A DNA stretch of 64,000 nt, from contig CAWFOP010000005.1 of NCBI GenBank assembly GCA_963817465.1, positions 434,001 to 498,000 of the forward strand, given 5' to 3'. Position 1 is the stretch's first letter, and each line of letters begins with the position of its first letter. The position numbers and the translations under genes are program-made. This stretch comes from CAMPKL01 sp963817465 (lineage in GTDB: Bacteria > Acidobacteriota > Terriglobia > Bryobacterales > UBA6623). The notes beneath the pieces are model-generated. The model saw only the letters and a program-made list of their open reading frames with translations, was not told where the DNA came from and ran no database searches. This document shows positions 8,054 through 16,550 of this stretch, piece by piece.

Positions 8054-9739
8054 TCAGGCGCGGGCGCCGGAGCAGACGAAGTTCGCCGAGCGCGGATCGT
8101 TGCGCCAGGCTTCGAGGCTCATTCCATTCCGATCTTTGTCGGTGATCAGCTCCGTGCGGCCCGCCGTTTCGTCGAACGCGCGCTTGAGCGCTGGGTCGCA
8201 CCGTCCCCAGTTCAAGTCCGGGGCCAGCGGCGAAATCCCCGCCTCGCCCGAGGCGTTGTATTCGCCCGTGCACATGTACTCGATCCGGCTGTCGGCCGAA
8301 AAAAAGTTGCCGTGCGCGAATCCGGGCGGAACCCAGATCCACTCCAGATATTCGCGGTCTTCCGGCATGTCATACGCGATGATCTCGCCGAAAGTCGGCG
8401 AGTCGAGCCGAATGTCGAGGACCAAGTCCACCATGCGTCCGTGCACGGTCCGCACCAGCTTCCCCATCGGGGGGTCCCACTGGAAATGCAGGCCCCGCAC
8501 CGTGCCCGCGCGCGAGTAGCTCTCGTTGCATTGCACGAACGCCGCACCCTCGAACAACGCCTCGAGCGGCTCCCGGCCAAAGCCCGTGCGCTGGAAGGTC
8601 TCGACGAAGTAGCCCCGGGCGTCCGCGTGGCGGCGAAACCGCACCACGCGAACGCCCCGCAAAGCCAAATCCTTGATCTCCGCCTTCGTCATCGCCCCAC
8701 GCCCGCGGCCAGGTGCTGCCTGATCCCGCTGTAGGCGGCGGATGTTGAAGTATTGGCAATCTTCCTGCGGCGCTTCCCCGAAGCGGCCCGCCTCGAGTGC
8801 GTCCCAAAGCCCGAGCACCGCCGTCGCCGCCCCACGGTCGGAGCGGAATCCGAGCGAACGCAAGATCTTCTCGCCGTCCACCCAGTAGCTGCGGCCGCCG
8901 TCGCCCGACGAACGGTCCCGCCGCACCCGTATCTCGACGCCGCGCTGCTGCTCGAGCACCTCGGCCACCCAGTGCGCCAGCTCCAGAACCCGGTAATTTT
9001 TGTGCAGAACGTTGAAGATTTCCCCTCGAATCGACGACGACGGCGCCGACAGCATGTAGACATAGGCATCGGCGGCGTCCTGGATGTGCGTCAGCGGCCG
9101 CCAAGCCTCGCCGCTGCCGTTCACCGTCAACGTCCGCCGGGTCCAGGCGTGCAGCGTGAACGCGTTCACCACCAGATCGAAGCGCATGCGCGGCGACAGC
9201 CCGAAAATCGTGCCCTTGCGCAACAGGACCGGACAAAACAGCGGATTCTCCTGCGCCACCCGCAACAACTCGATCTCCGCCAGCCGCTTCGTCTTGCTGT
9301 AGGTGCTGCTCGGGGCGACCGGCGTCTCCTCGGTCATCCGCTCCACGTTCCAGTTCGCGTCCGCCGCGCCCGAGTAGTAGACCGAACAGCTCGACGCGAA
9401 CACCAGGCGCATCTCCCGCTCGAGCCGCGCCGCCCGCCTCGCCATCGCGTTCGCCAGCGTCCGCGTGGCCTGCACGTTGCTCTCGAGCGCCAGCTCGGGC
9501 ATGAAGTCCGACGTCGGATCGTTCGACAGCCCCGCCAGATGGCACACCGCATCGACATCGTCGAGCCAGCCGTCCTCCCAATTGTTGACGTCCCCGCGAA
9601 CGAGCTCCAAACGCGGTTGCGCGGCGAAGGGATCGCCGAACCATTGCAGGTCGACCACCCGCACACGCTCGCCCAATCGCAGCAACCCGTCGACCAAGAC
9701 ACTGCCAACGTAGCCTGCGCCGCCGGTTACGAGTATCAT
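8054..9739 (-). CDS. Fusion of NAD-dependent sugar epimerase (SDR) and RmlC-type 3,5-epimerase
   Basis: 561 residues in one open frame from ATG 9739, with GGGAGAG upstream. Residues 1-330 are an extended SDR: Rossmann motif TGGAGYVGS at the N-terminus, SSCSVYY, and catalytic Tyr147-x3-Lys151 (YSKTK). From about residue 350 the protein is a cupin of the dTDP-4-dehydrorhamnose 3,5-epimerase family: RGLHFQ with catalytic His418, GKLVRTVHG, SPTFGE, PPGFAHG and GEYNASGEAGI. These activities are usually separate proteins. The fusion should convert an NDP-4-keto-hexose to an epimerised, possibly reduced, deoxysugar donor, presumably for the glycosyltransferases nearby. Met350 could permit a separate RmlC product, but no stop separates the two halves. 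Confidence 0.88.
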   Translation of the reverse strand: MILVTGGAGYVGSVLVDGLLRLGERVRVVDLQWFGDPFAAQPRLELVRGDVNNWEDGWLDDVDAVCHLAGLSNDPTSDFMPELALESNVQATRTLANAMARRAARLEREMRLVFASSCSVYYSGAADANWNVERMTEETPVAPSSTYSKTKRLAEIELLRVAQENPLFCPVLLRKGTIFGLSPRMRFDLVVNAFTLHAWTRRTLTVNGSGEAWRPLTHIQDAADAYVYMLSAPSSSIRGEIFNVLHKNYRVLELAHWVAEVLEQQRGVEIRVRRDRSSGDGGRSYWVDGEKILRSLGFRSDRGAATAVLGLWDALEAGRFGEAPQEDCQYFNIRRLQRDQAAPGRGRGAMTKAEIKDLALRGVRVVRFRRHADARGYFVETFQRTGFGREPLEALFEGAAFVQCNESYSRAGTVRGLHFQWDPPMGKLVRTVHGRMVDLVLDIRLDSPTFGEIIAYDMPEDREYLEWIWVPPGFAHGNFFSADSRIEYMCTGEYNASGEAGISPLAPDLNWGRCDPALKRAFDETAGRTELITDKDRNGMSLEAWRNDPRSANFVCSGARA

Positions 9740-9776
9740 CGTCTCTCCCGGAAATGGTCCGCGATTCTTGTGGAGG

Positions 9777-10835
9777 TCACCAGCTTAAGGTATCTCGCGC
9801 CGTTAAGCAATAACGTTCCGATAGCGAACGGAGCAGCCCGTAGTAGGCCGGTTTTTTCCGATACCGCGCATCAAACAGAAGGGCATGACCGAACGTATTG
9901 CCGGAAAACATCGGGATCCACGAATGCACATCGGTCACCCCCCAGGTCTGGATCAGCGAGCAACGCGAGCACCCCAGCGCCATCTCCGCCACCCGCCCGT
10001 ACACCTCGCCTTGACGGATCAAATCCTGCGGGTCCCGCACCTCCCCGCGCGCGTCGTGCGGAACCGCCACGTCCATTTCCGTGATCTGTATGTCGAGGTC
10101 GAGCGCCGCCAGCCGCTCCAGGTTCTCCGCGATCGAGTCGAGCGGCGTGTCCACCTTCAGATGCATCTGGATCCCCACGCCGTCAACCGGCGCACCGCGC
10201 ATCCGGAACTCCCGCAACATGGCGTAGATGGCGTTCGACTTCGGGTCGATCCCAAAACCGTTGTCGTTGTAGTACAAGCCCGCCGCCGGATCGGCGGCCC
10301 GCGCCCACCGGAACGCCTGCTCGATGTAGCGCACCCCGCGCCCCGCCAGCCCGATCCCCGGCCGGTCGTGCCAAATCGACGCGCACGGCCGCCCGTCCTC
10401 GTCGTCGAGCGCCTCGTTCACCACGTCCCAGGCGCATACCTTCCCCGCATAGTGGCCCATCACTGTCTCGATGTGTGTGCGCAGCAGGTACTCCATCTGC
10501 GCGATCGAAAATCCGCCTTCCACCAGCCAACGAGGATTGTAGAGATGCCACACGAGCGCATGCCCGCGCACCTTCAACCCGTGCGCCTCGGCGAACGCCA
10601 CCGCCCGGTCCCCTTCGGTGAAATCGAATCCGTCCCCTTCGTTGCGGATCCCTTCCCACTTCATCGAGTTCTCCGGCTCGATCAGATTGAACTCGGAGCA
10701 CACCGTCGAGGCGTAGCGGGGATCGGAGAAAAGCGCCGGACGGACCGCCGCCCCCAGCATTAGGTCGAGCCGGTCGGCGTAGCCGGCCAACGTCCGCCGG
10801 CGGGAGGAAGACCGTGCCGCGGGAACTTCCGACAA
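9777..10835 (-). CDS. GH10 endo-1,4-beta-xylanase-like hydrolase
   Basis: 352 residues from TTG 10835. The GH10 fold begins by about residue 15 (LAGYADRLDLMLGAAV), so a start further in would cut the first strand; the exact start is uncertain. Family signatures are clear: FNLIEPENSMKW, GHALVWH, WDVVNEAL with acid/base Glu141, and ITEMDV with nucleophile Glu253. No signal peptide is visible, although most GH10 xylanases are secreted. As first gene of the leftward operon in a glycan-assembly locus it may trim or recycle an oligosaccharide in the cytoplasm, not degrade environmental xylan. That role is inference. The next gene starts 37 bases after its stop. Confidence 0.87.
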   Translation of the reverse strand: MSEVPAARSSSRRRTLAGYADRLDLMLGAAVRPALFSDPRYASTVCSEFNLIEPENSMKWEGIRNEGDGFDFTEGDRAVAFAEAHGLKVRGHALVWHLYNPRWLVEGGFSIAQMEYLLRTHIETVMGHYAGKVCAWDVVNEALDDEDGRPCASIWHDRPGIGLAGRGVRYIEQAFRWARAADPAAGLYYNDNGFGIDPKSNAIYAMLREFRMRGAPVDGVGIQMHLKVDTPLDSIAENLERLAALDLDIQITEMDVAVPHDARGEVRDPQDLIRQGEVYGRVAEMALGCSRCSLIQTWGVTDVHSWIPMFSGNTFGHALLFDARYRKKPAYYGLLRSLSERYCLTARDTLSW

Positions 10836-10981
10836 GCTCCAATCTTAACCCAACCTCCCGCCAGCATCTCCGCCGAACATCTTCGAGTTATCCGCGAGAG
10901 TCAACAAAATTCGATTGGCGATTCGACCAAAAAACGACGCGGCGTTCGCGCCGAGATCGATTAAGCTAGACCCAGCGATCG
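10836..10981. promoter_or_regulatory. Divergent promoter region of the island
   Basis: This 146-base spacer separates the leftward and rightward operons and must hold both promoters. It is more AT-rich than its flanks. TAAGCTAGAC lies about 20 bases before the rightward ATG and could hold a -10 element. No clear operator palindrome was recognised. Confidence 0.4.
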
Positions 10982-11974
10982 ATGAGGCGGAAGAATCCCG
11001 GCGAGCTCTTCCTGTGGCGCGAGCCGTTCGAACCGATCGCCCGGCTCGAGCCGGGCGCCGGCCCCGCCCGTGCCTCCTCCAACCGCCCCGGACGCCACCA
11101 GGCCGTCTTCGTCGGCTTCAATCTGCTCGGCGATTTCCTGTGCACCACCCCCGTCGTGCGCGCCTACCGCAAGGCGCATCCCGACGACTACATCGTCTAC
11201 GTCGCCCACAACGCAGGCTACTCGCGCCTGCTCGACAACAACCCCGACATCGATCTCGCCCTCTATCGCGACGACCTCTACGAGCACGGCGAGGTCGTCC
11301 TTAGCCCCCAGTGGCTGCGCCGCCTGCCGCTCTGCCACGGCGACCCCGCCACGCTCTACCGCTTCAACATCCATGAGGTCTGCCGCAGCGACCCGCATGT
11401 GTTCGAAGACCATATCGCCTGCGGCTTGGCACGCTATCTCGGCATCCCCATCGATTCGGTCCGCCCCGTCGTCGAGCTGCGCCCCCACGATCGCGCCTTG
11501 GCCCGGGCGCTGGTCCGCCGCCCCTACGTCGTCTTCGGCATGCACGCCACCTCTCAGACGCTCGACCCCCAGGGCGAGATGCTCGGGAAGGATTGGGTCT
11601 TCGACCGCTGGATCACGCTCGCCCAACGCCTCCGCGCCTGGGGCTACGACGTCGTCACCGTCGGCTCCGAGCTCGACCGCCAGACCCCCAGCCGCCACTT
11701 CCGCGCCCTCAACGGCCTGCCCATCCAAACCGTTGCCGCCCTGCTTGAAGGCGCCGCCTGCCTCGTCACCGTCGAGGGCGGCCTCTCCCACCTCGCCCAC
11801 GCCGTCGACGCTCCCATGGTCGTCATCTTCTCCAAATACGTGCGCTACGCCTGGGCCTTCCCCCGCGAGGCCTCCCGCTGCCGCGTCCTGTACGACGATC
11901 CCCGGCTGATATCATGCGAGGACGTCACGGCGGAAGTCCGGGCCCTGCTCACCAGCAACGCGGAGCTGCCATGA
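10982..11974 (+). CDS. GT9 (heptosyltransferase-like) glycosyltransferase
   Basis: 330 residues from ATG 10982. The layout matches the ADP-heptose:LPS heptosyltransferase family GT9: an N-terminal strand with FNLLGDFLCTTPVVRA (the conserved G-D near the first helix), a middle segment typical of the interdomain linker, and a C-terminal nucleotide-sugar-binding half with VVFGMHATSQTLDPQGEM, GSELDR and TVEGGLSHLAHA (the conserved G-G-x-x-H region). It lacks membrane segments. Its TGA overlaps the ATG of the next gene, so the two are probably co-translated. Its sugar donor and acceptor cannot be told from sequence; surface-glycan assembly is likely. Confidence 0.85.
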   Translation: MRRKNPGELFLWREPFEPIARLEPGAGPARASSNRPGRHQAVFVGFNLLGDFLCTTPVVRAYRKAHPDDYIVYVAHNAGYSRLLDNNPDIDLALYRDDLYEHGEVVLSPQWLRRLPLCHGDPATLYRFNIHEVCRSDPHVFEDHIACGLARYLGIPIDSVRPVVELRPHDRALARALVRRPYVVFGMHATSQTLDPQGEMLGKDWVFDRWITLAQRLRAWGYDVVTVGSELDRQTPSRHFRALNGLPIQTVAALLEGAACLVTVEGGLSHLAHAVDAPMVVIFSKYVRYAWAFPREASRCRVLYDDPRLISCEDVTAEVRALLTSNAELP

Positions 11975-14900
11975 GGATCTGCTTCTTCAACGACATCCAG
12001 TTTCTGGGCGGTGGAGAAATCTGGGTCCTCCGCGCCTGCCGCTATCTGCGGACCGCCGGACATTCGGTCAGCGTCGTCTGCCCCCGCCGCTCCGAGCTGC
12101 AATTCGCCTGTCAGCGCGAAGGCATCGACGTCTTCGCCGTCGACGAGCCGCACCGCTTCGGCCGCCCCTTCCATTCCGGCCTCCGCCACTTCCTCCAAGA
12201 GCTCCAAATCGACCTGCTCTACTGCACCGTTATGGGCAACTTCTGCGAAGCCCTGGCCCTCGAGCAGATCGCCGACCGCATCAACGCCGAGCGCGCCGAC
12301 AACAAACTCGCCCTCATCCTCAAATCCGGCCTGCCGCCCATGGGCGAGCTCACCGCCGAATACTACGGCCTCGGCGCCGGACCCGCCGTCCGCCGCCTCC
12401 ACGTCGTCGCCGAAAACCTCCGCGAGGCCTTCGTCGCCTGGCAGCCCGCCCTCGCCGAAGGCTTCCTCGAAGTCCAGTACGAAGGCATCGACGCAACCGC
12501 CTTCCAAGGCGTCGATCGCGCCCAAGCTCGCGCCCGCTGGGACCTCCCCGAAGGCCACGTCGTCATCACCTGCCTCGCGCGTCTCGTCTCCGACATGAAG
12601 GGCCAGAGCGTCCTGCTCCGCGCCGCCCCCGCCCTGCTCGCCGCCCACCCCAACACCACCTTCCTCATCGCCGGCGACGGCAAGGACCGCGAACTGCTCG
12701 AAGAGCTCTGCGCCGATCTCCGGCTCGACCACGCCGTCCGCTTCCTCGGCCACGTCGAAGACGTCGCCGGCCTCCTCGCCGCCACCGACATCCTCTGCCA
12801 CCCCTCTCTCCACGACGGCCTTCCCAACTCCATCGTCGAAGCCCTCGCCGTCGGAACCCCCGTCGTCGCCAGCCGCCTCGGCGGCATCCCCGAAATCCTC
12901 GAAGACCGCGCCACCGGCTTGCTCGTCCGCCCCAACGACGTCCTCGGCCTCGAAAAAGCCCTCCGCACCCTGCTCGACGATCCCGCCGAACGCACCGAAA
13001 TGGGCGCCCGCGGCTGGGCCCGCGTCCGCGACCGCTTCGACCTCCACGCCAATCTCGACCGCCTCGCCGACCGCCTCGCCGACGAGCTCGCCGCCTTCCG
13101 CGCCGCCCCCCTCGCCTCCCTCGCCCCGCCCCTCGGCCCCCAAGCCGAATCCCTGCCCGTTCTCTTCCTCATGAACGTGCTCCGCACCGGCGGCGAAGAA
13201 ACCGAGCTCGTCTTGCTCGCCCGCCACCTCGACAAACGCCGCTTCCCCATGTCCGTGCTCACCCTGTGGGAAACCGACGAAGCCTCCATGGCCGTCCAGG
13301 AACTCACCGCCTGGGGCATCCCCATTGACCGCGCCTGCGTGCCCCTCGAGCACGAGCACGAAAAAACCCGCTACATCGTCGACAAGATCCGCCGCGACCG
13401 CATCGGGATCGTCGTCGCTTGCCACGACACCCGCATCGCCTACCGCGTCTTCGAACGCCTCTCCCCCGAAGAATGCCGCCTGATCGAGCACGGCGGTATC
13501 GTCGGCGACGTTGACAACGCCCCCAAGGACCGCACCGCCCGCTACGTCGGCGTCTCCCCCCAAATCGCCGCCGCCGCCGCCCCCCTGCTCCGCTCCCCCG
13601 ACCACGCCGTGTTCCTCCCCAGCATGGTCGACCCCAGCCACTTCGAAGCCCCCGACTGGGCCCCCGCCCGGGCTTACTCCGCCGACTGGCTCCGCACCAC
13701 CGCCCTCGAACCGAACGGCTTCGGGCCCGACGTCTGCGTCATCACCTTCGTCGGCCGCCTCGATCCCAAAAAACGAGTCGAAGACCTCATCGAGGCCGCA
13801 CGCAACCTCGAAGCCGATTGCCCCAACGCCTTCTTCCTGATCGTCGGCGGCAAAGACGGCTTCGAGCCTGCCTACGAAAAACGCTTGCGCTCCCTCGCCG
13901 CCGACCTCGTCCAGCACGGACGCCTCCTGTTCACCGGCCCCCGCGGCGACGTCCCCGGCCTCCTCGTCGCCTCCCACATCCTCGTGCTGCCCTCTACCGG
14001 CGAAGGCATGGCCCACGTCATCAACGAAGCCGGCGCCGCCTCCCTCGCCGTCGTCGCCACCATCGACGGCGCCGCCCCCGAACAACTCGAGCACGGCTCC
14101 TGCGGCGTCCTCGTCGAAACCCGCAACGTCGACCAGCTCTCCGCCGCCCTACGCGCCCTCATCGCCGACCCCGAACGCCGCCGCCTCCTCGGCGCCCGCC
14201 TTCGCGCCAAAGTCCACGCCGAATACGCGGCCCCCCTCGTCGTCGAACAATGGCACGCCCTATTCGCCGATGTCCAACAAGAGCTCGGCCGCACCTTCCG
14301 CCGCGCCCTCGGCATGCGCCCCGGCCCCCGCCAAATCGCCCCCGATCTGCTGCCCGACTTCCCCGCCGAAATCCAAATCCAAACCAACACCGCCTGCAAC
14401 GCCACCTGCATCATGTGCCCCCACCCCGAGGTCAAAATGGAAGTCTCCATGGGACGCATGGACGAATCCCTCTACCAGCACATCCTCGCCGAGTGCGCCG
14501 ACGCCCCCAACCTCCACCGCATCGAGCCGTTCCTCATGAACGAGCCCTTCACCGATACCCGCATCGTCGATTGGATCGCCCTCGCCAAACGCCGCGCCCC
14601 CCACGCCGATCTCACCGTCACCACCAACGGCGCCCTGCTCACTCCCGATGTCGCCGATCGCCTCGTCACTTCCGGCCTCGACGCCATCTGGTTCAGCTTC
14701 AACGGCGTCGAGCCCGAAACCTACGAACAAATCATGGGCATTCCCCAAGCCCAGGTCGTCGAAAACATCGACTACCTGCTCTCCATCCGCCCCTCCACCC
14801 TCAAGGTCTGCGTCAACATGATCGAGACCAAACCCATGGCCCCGGAAATCGCCCGCAACATCGCCGCCTGGGTCCGCAAAGGCGTCGAGGCCGGCGCGTC

Positions 14901-15201
14901 GCCCCTCGTCAACCGCGCCGGCAACGTCGAACGCTACACCGCGCTCAACTACCGCCCAGTGAGCGATCGCCCCATCCGCGTCTGCGAGCTCGTCTTCTAC
15001 AAGATGTACGTCCTCTACAACGGCGACGTCGTCCTCTGCTGCATGGATTGGAGACGCCAAGTCGTCCTCGGCAACCTCCGCCGCCAATCCATTCGCGAAA
15101 TCTGGCACGGCCCCGCCTACGAACGCATCCGCGAAAAATTGATCCAACGCGACACCGCCGGCCTCGCCCTCTGCTCAACCTGCTCCTACCCCTTGACCTG
15201 A
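11971..15201 (+). CDS. GT4-GT4-radical SAM/SPASM triple fusion
   Basis: 1076 residues from ATG 11971, which overlaps the preceding stop (ATGA). Residues about 1-385 are a GT-B family 4 glycosyltransferase (NDIQFLGGGEIWVL, LARLVSDMKGQ, DGLPNSIVEALAVGTPVV). Residues about 395-780 are a second GT4 (LMNVLRTGGEETELVLLARH, FVGRLDPKKRVEDLIEA, STGEGMAHVINEAG). Residues about 790-1076 are a radical SAM domain with CNATCIMC (Cys 809, 813, 816), TTNGALLT and a SPASM-like end (CCMDWRRQVVLGNL, SIREIW, CSTC). All three sets of signature residues look intact. A single protein with two transferases and one radical enzyme implies sequential action on one acceptor. Strongly C-rich codons match its neighbours. 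Confidence 0.9.
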   Translation: MRICFFNDIQFLGGGEIWVLRACRYLRTAGHSVSVVCPRRSELQFACQREGIDVFAVDEPHRFGRPFHSGLRHFLQELQIDLLYCTVMGNFCEALALEQIADRINAERADNKLALILKSGLPPMGELTAEYYGLGAGPAVRRLHVVAENLREAFVAWQPALAEGFLEVQYEGIDATAFQGVDRAQARARWDLPEGHVVITCLARLVSDMKGQSVLLRAAPALLAAHPNTTFLIAGDGKDRELLEELCADLRLDHAVRFLGHVEDVAGLLAATDILCHPSLHDGLPNSIVEALAVGTPVVASRLGGIPEILEDRATGLLVRPNDVLGLEKALRTLLDDPAERTEMGARGWARVRDRFDLHANLDRLADRLADELAAFRAAPLASLAPPLGPQAESLPVLFLMNVLRTGGEETELVLLARHLDKRRFPMSVLTLWETDEASMAVQELTAWGIPIDRACVPLEHEHEKTRYIVDKIRRDRIGIVVACHDTRIAYRVFERLSPEECRLIEHGGIVGDVDNAPKDRTARYVGVSPQIAAAAAPLLRSPDHAVFLPSMVDPSHFEAPDWAPARAYSADWLRTTALEPNGFGPDVCVITFVGRLDPKKRVEDLIEAARNLEADCPNAFFLIVGGKDGFEPAYEKRLRSLAADLVQHGRLLFTGPRGDVPGLLVASHILVLPSTGEGMAHVINEAGAASLAVVATIDGAAPEQLEHGSCGVLVETRNVDQLSAALRALIADPERRRLLGARLRAKVHAEYAAPLVVEQWHALFADVQQELGRTFRRALGMRPGPRQIAPDLLPDFPAEIQIQTNTACNATCIMCPHPEVKMEVSMGRMDESLYQHILAECADAPNLHRIEPFLMNEPFTDTRIVDWIALAKRRAPHADLTVTTNGALLTPDVADRLVTSGLDAIWFSFNGVEPETYEQIMGIPQAQVVENIDYLLSIRPSTLKVCVNMIETKPMAPEIARNIAAWVRKGVEAGASPLVNRAGNVERYTALNYRPVSDRPIRVCELVFYKMYVLYNGDVVLCCMDWRRQVVLGNLRRQSIREIWHGPAYERIREKLIQRDTAGLALCSTCSYPLT

Positions 15202-15231
15202 CCCTCGAGGACTCCGTACCAGCGCAAGCCT

Positions 15232-16251
15232 ATGGCCGTGAACAGCATCTCCACAACACCGGCCGGCGCCTGCTGGACAGCCTACCCCTACGCCTCCTGG
15301 CTCGCCGATACCCGCGCCGCCCTCCGCGCCCGCCTCGCCGACGCCCCCGGCGGCCCAGCCCTACGCGAATACTTCGAACGTGGCAAAATGCTCCGCGCCT
15401 ACCTCGTCTTCGCTGCCACCGAAGCCGTCGGCGGACTCCCCGACGCCGCCTTGACCGCCGCCGAAGCCATCGAACTCCTCCACGCCGCTTCCCTGTTCCA
15501 CGACGACGTCATCGACGAAGCCCCCATCCGCCGCGGATTCCCCTCCCTTCAACGCCGGCTCGGCGTCGGCCCCGCCCTCATCCTCGGCGACGAGCTCATC
15601 CTCCGCGCCCTCGGCGCCGTCGCCGAAATGCACGTCCGCCACCCGCCCGCCCGCGTCCTCCGCGCGGTCTCCGAGTTGACCCGCCTCGTCCGCGATTGCT
15701 GCCGCGGCCAATTCGACGAGCTCGAAGCCGCGCCCTGGATCTCCCAGGAATGCTACCTCGCCATCGTCGCCGGCAAAACCGGCGCGCCCTTCGAAGCCGC
15801 CGCCATGCTCGGCGCCGTCTTCGGCGGCGGCGCCGACCACCAGATCACGCGCCTCCAGCTCTTCGCCAGCCGCCTCGGCGTCGCCTTCCAAATCGCCGAC
15901 GACCTCCAAGACCTCGTCGGCGTCCCCGAAGATTTAGGCAAACCGGTCGGAAACTCCTTGATGAACGAGCGCCCCCTGCTCCCTCTGCTGCTTCTCTGGC
16001 GCGACGGCGGCGACTCAGTCCGCGCCCAACTCACCGACCTCCGCAACCAAGGCTGGCCGCGCCGCCAGGTCGTCGACCTGCTCGAACGCCGCCACGCCCT
16101 CGCCTCCGCCCGCCGCCTCTCCGCCTCCATCCTCGACGAAGCCATCGCCTCACTCGGCGGCCTGCCCGGCGCCCGCGGCGTCGAAGCCCTCCACCGGCTC
16201 GCCGCCGCCGTCGCCGCTCGCTCCACCGCCCCCGCCCGCGACGCCCGCTAG
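15232..16251 (+). CDS. Polyprenyl diphosphate synthase
   Basis: 339 residues from ATG 15232, 30 bases after the fusion gene. It is a trans-isoprenyl diphosphate synthase: first Asp-rich motif DDVID at 91-95 (within SLFHDDVIDEAPIRRG), second Asp-rich motif DDLQD at 223-227, and GKMLRA in place of the usual GKRxRP near the N-terminus, a slight departure at the IPP site. It condenses IPP units onto an allylic diphosphate to give a long-chain polyprenyl diphosphate. Quinone side-chain synthesis is the usual role. Its place at the end of the glycosyltransferase operon also allows production of a lipid carrier or prenyl donor for the island. Confidence 0.88.
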   Translation: MAVNSISTTPAGACWTAYPYASWLADTRAALRARLADAPGGPALREYFERGKMLRAYLVFAATEAVGGLPDAALTAAEAIELLHAASLFHDDVIDEAPIRRGFPSLQRRLGVGPALILGDELILRALGAVAEMHVRHPPARVLRAVSELTRLVRDCCRGQFDELEAAPWISQECYLAIVAGKTGAPFEAAAMLGAVFGGGADHQITRLQLFASRLGVAFQIADDLQDLVGVPEDLGKPVGNSLMNERPLLPLLLLWRDGGDSVRAQLTDLRNQGWPRRQVVDLLERRHALASARRLSASILDEAIASLGGLPGARGVEALHRLAAAVAARSTAPARDAR

Positions 16252-16550
16252 CCCGCATATCTCCCGATAGGGGCGAAGAGGGTACGGGCTGGTGAAGGGG
16301 GGGTGTTCACGAGGGGCGAGAGGGCGATGTCGACATGGAAGCGGTGGCGAGCAGCCGGATGGAGTCGGCCGAAGGGTTCTCGCGGCAATTGTTTGCGGCC
16401 TCTTTCCGATTTTGCAGACACTCAGCCGCAGCCGCCCGCGCAACCCTCACGGTCAGGGCTTCCAGCTTCGCGGTTGTTTTCGTAGGGCGCCGTGAAATGA
16501 ACGCGGCGGCTTGGAGCTCGTCGTGACTTTGCGCTGCTACAATCGCAACC
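16252..16550. other. Intergenic spacer at the strand-composition switch
   Basis: No convincing gene is seen. The first part is G-rich (GAAGGGGGGGTGTTC), in contrast to the C-rich island before it. The last 40 bases carry the promoter of the dehydratase gene. No DnaA-box-like TTATCCACA sequence was noticed. Confidence 0.5.
16538..16543 (+). promoter_or_regulatory. Candidate -10 element (TACAAT) giving a leaderless mRNA
   Basis: GCTGCTACAATC lies with TACAAT ending 7 bases before the GTG at 16551. Transcription would be expected to start at or next to the start codon, and no ribosome-binding sequence is present. The paralogous gene at 18664 has the same hexamer at the same distance. The -35 region is weak. 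Confidence 0.55.

Noticed and set aside
11845..14094. A 749-codon open frame antisense to the GT4-GT4-radical SAM gene
   Set aside because: It is composed of Gly, Glu, Asp and Ala runs dictated by the C-rich codons of the opposite gene, with no recognisable motif.
16252..16550. Possible replication origin at the skew switch
   Set aside because: No DnaA boxes, AT-rich unwinding element or dnaA/dnaN neighbours; kept only as one explanation of the skew finding.
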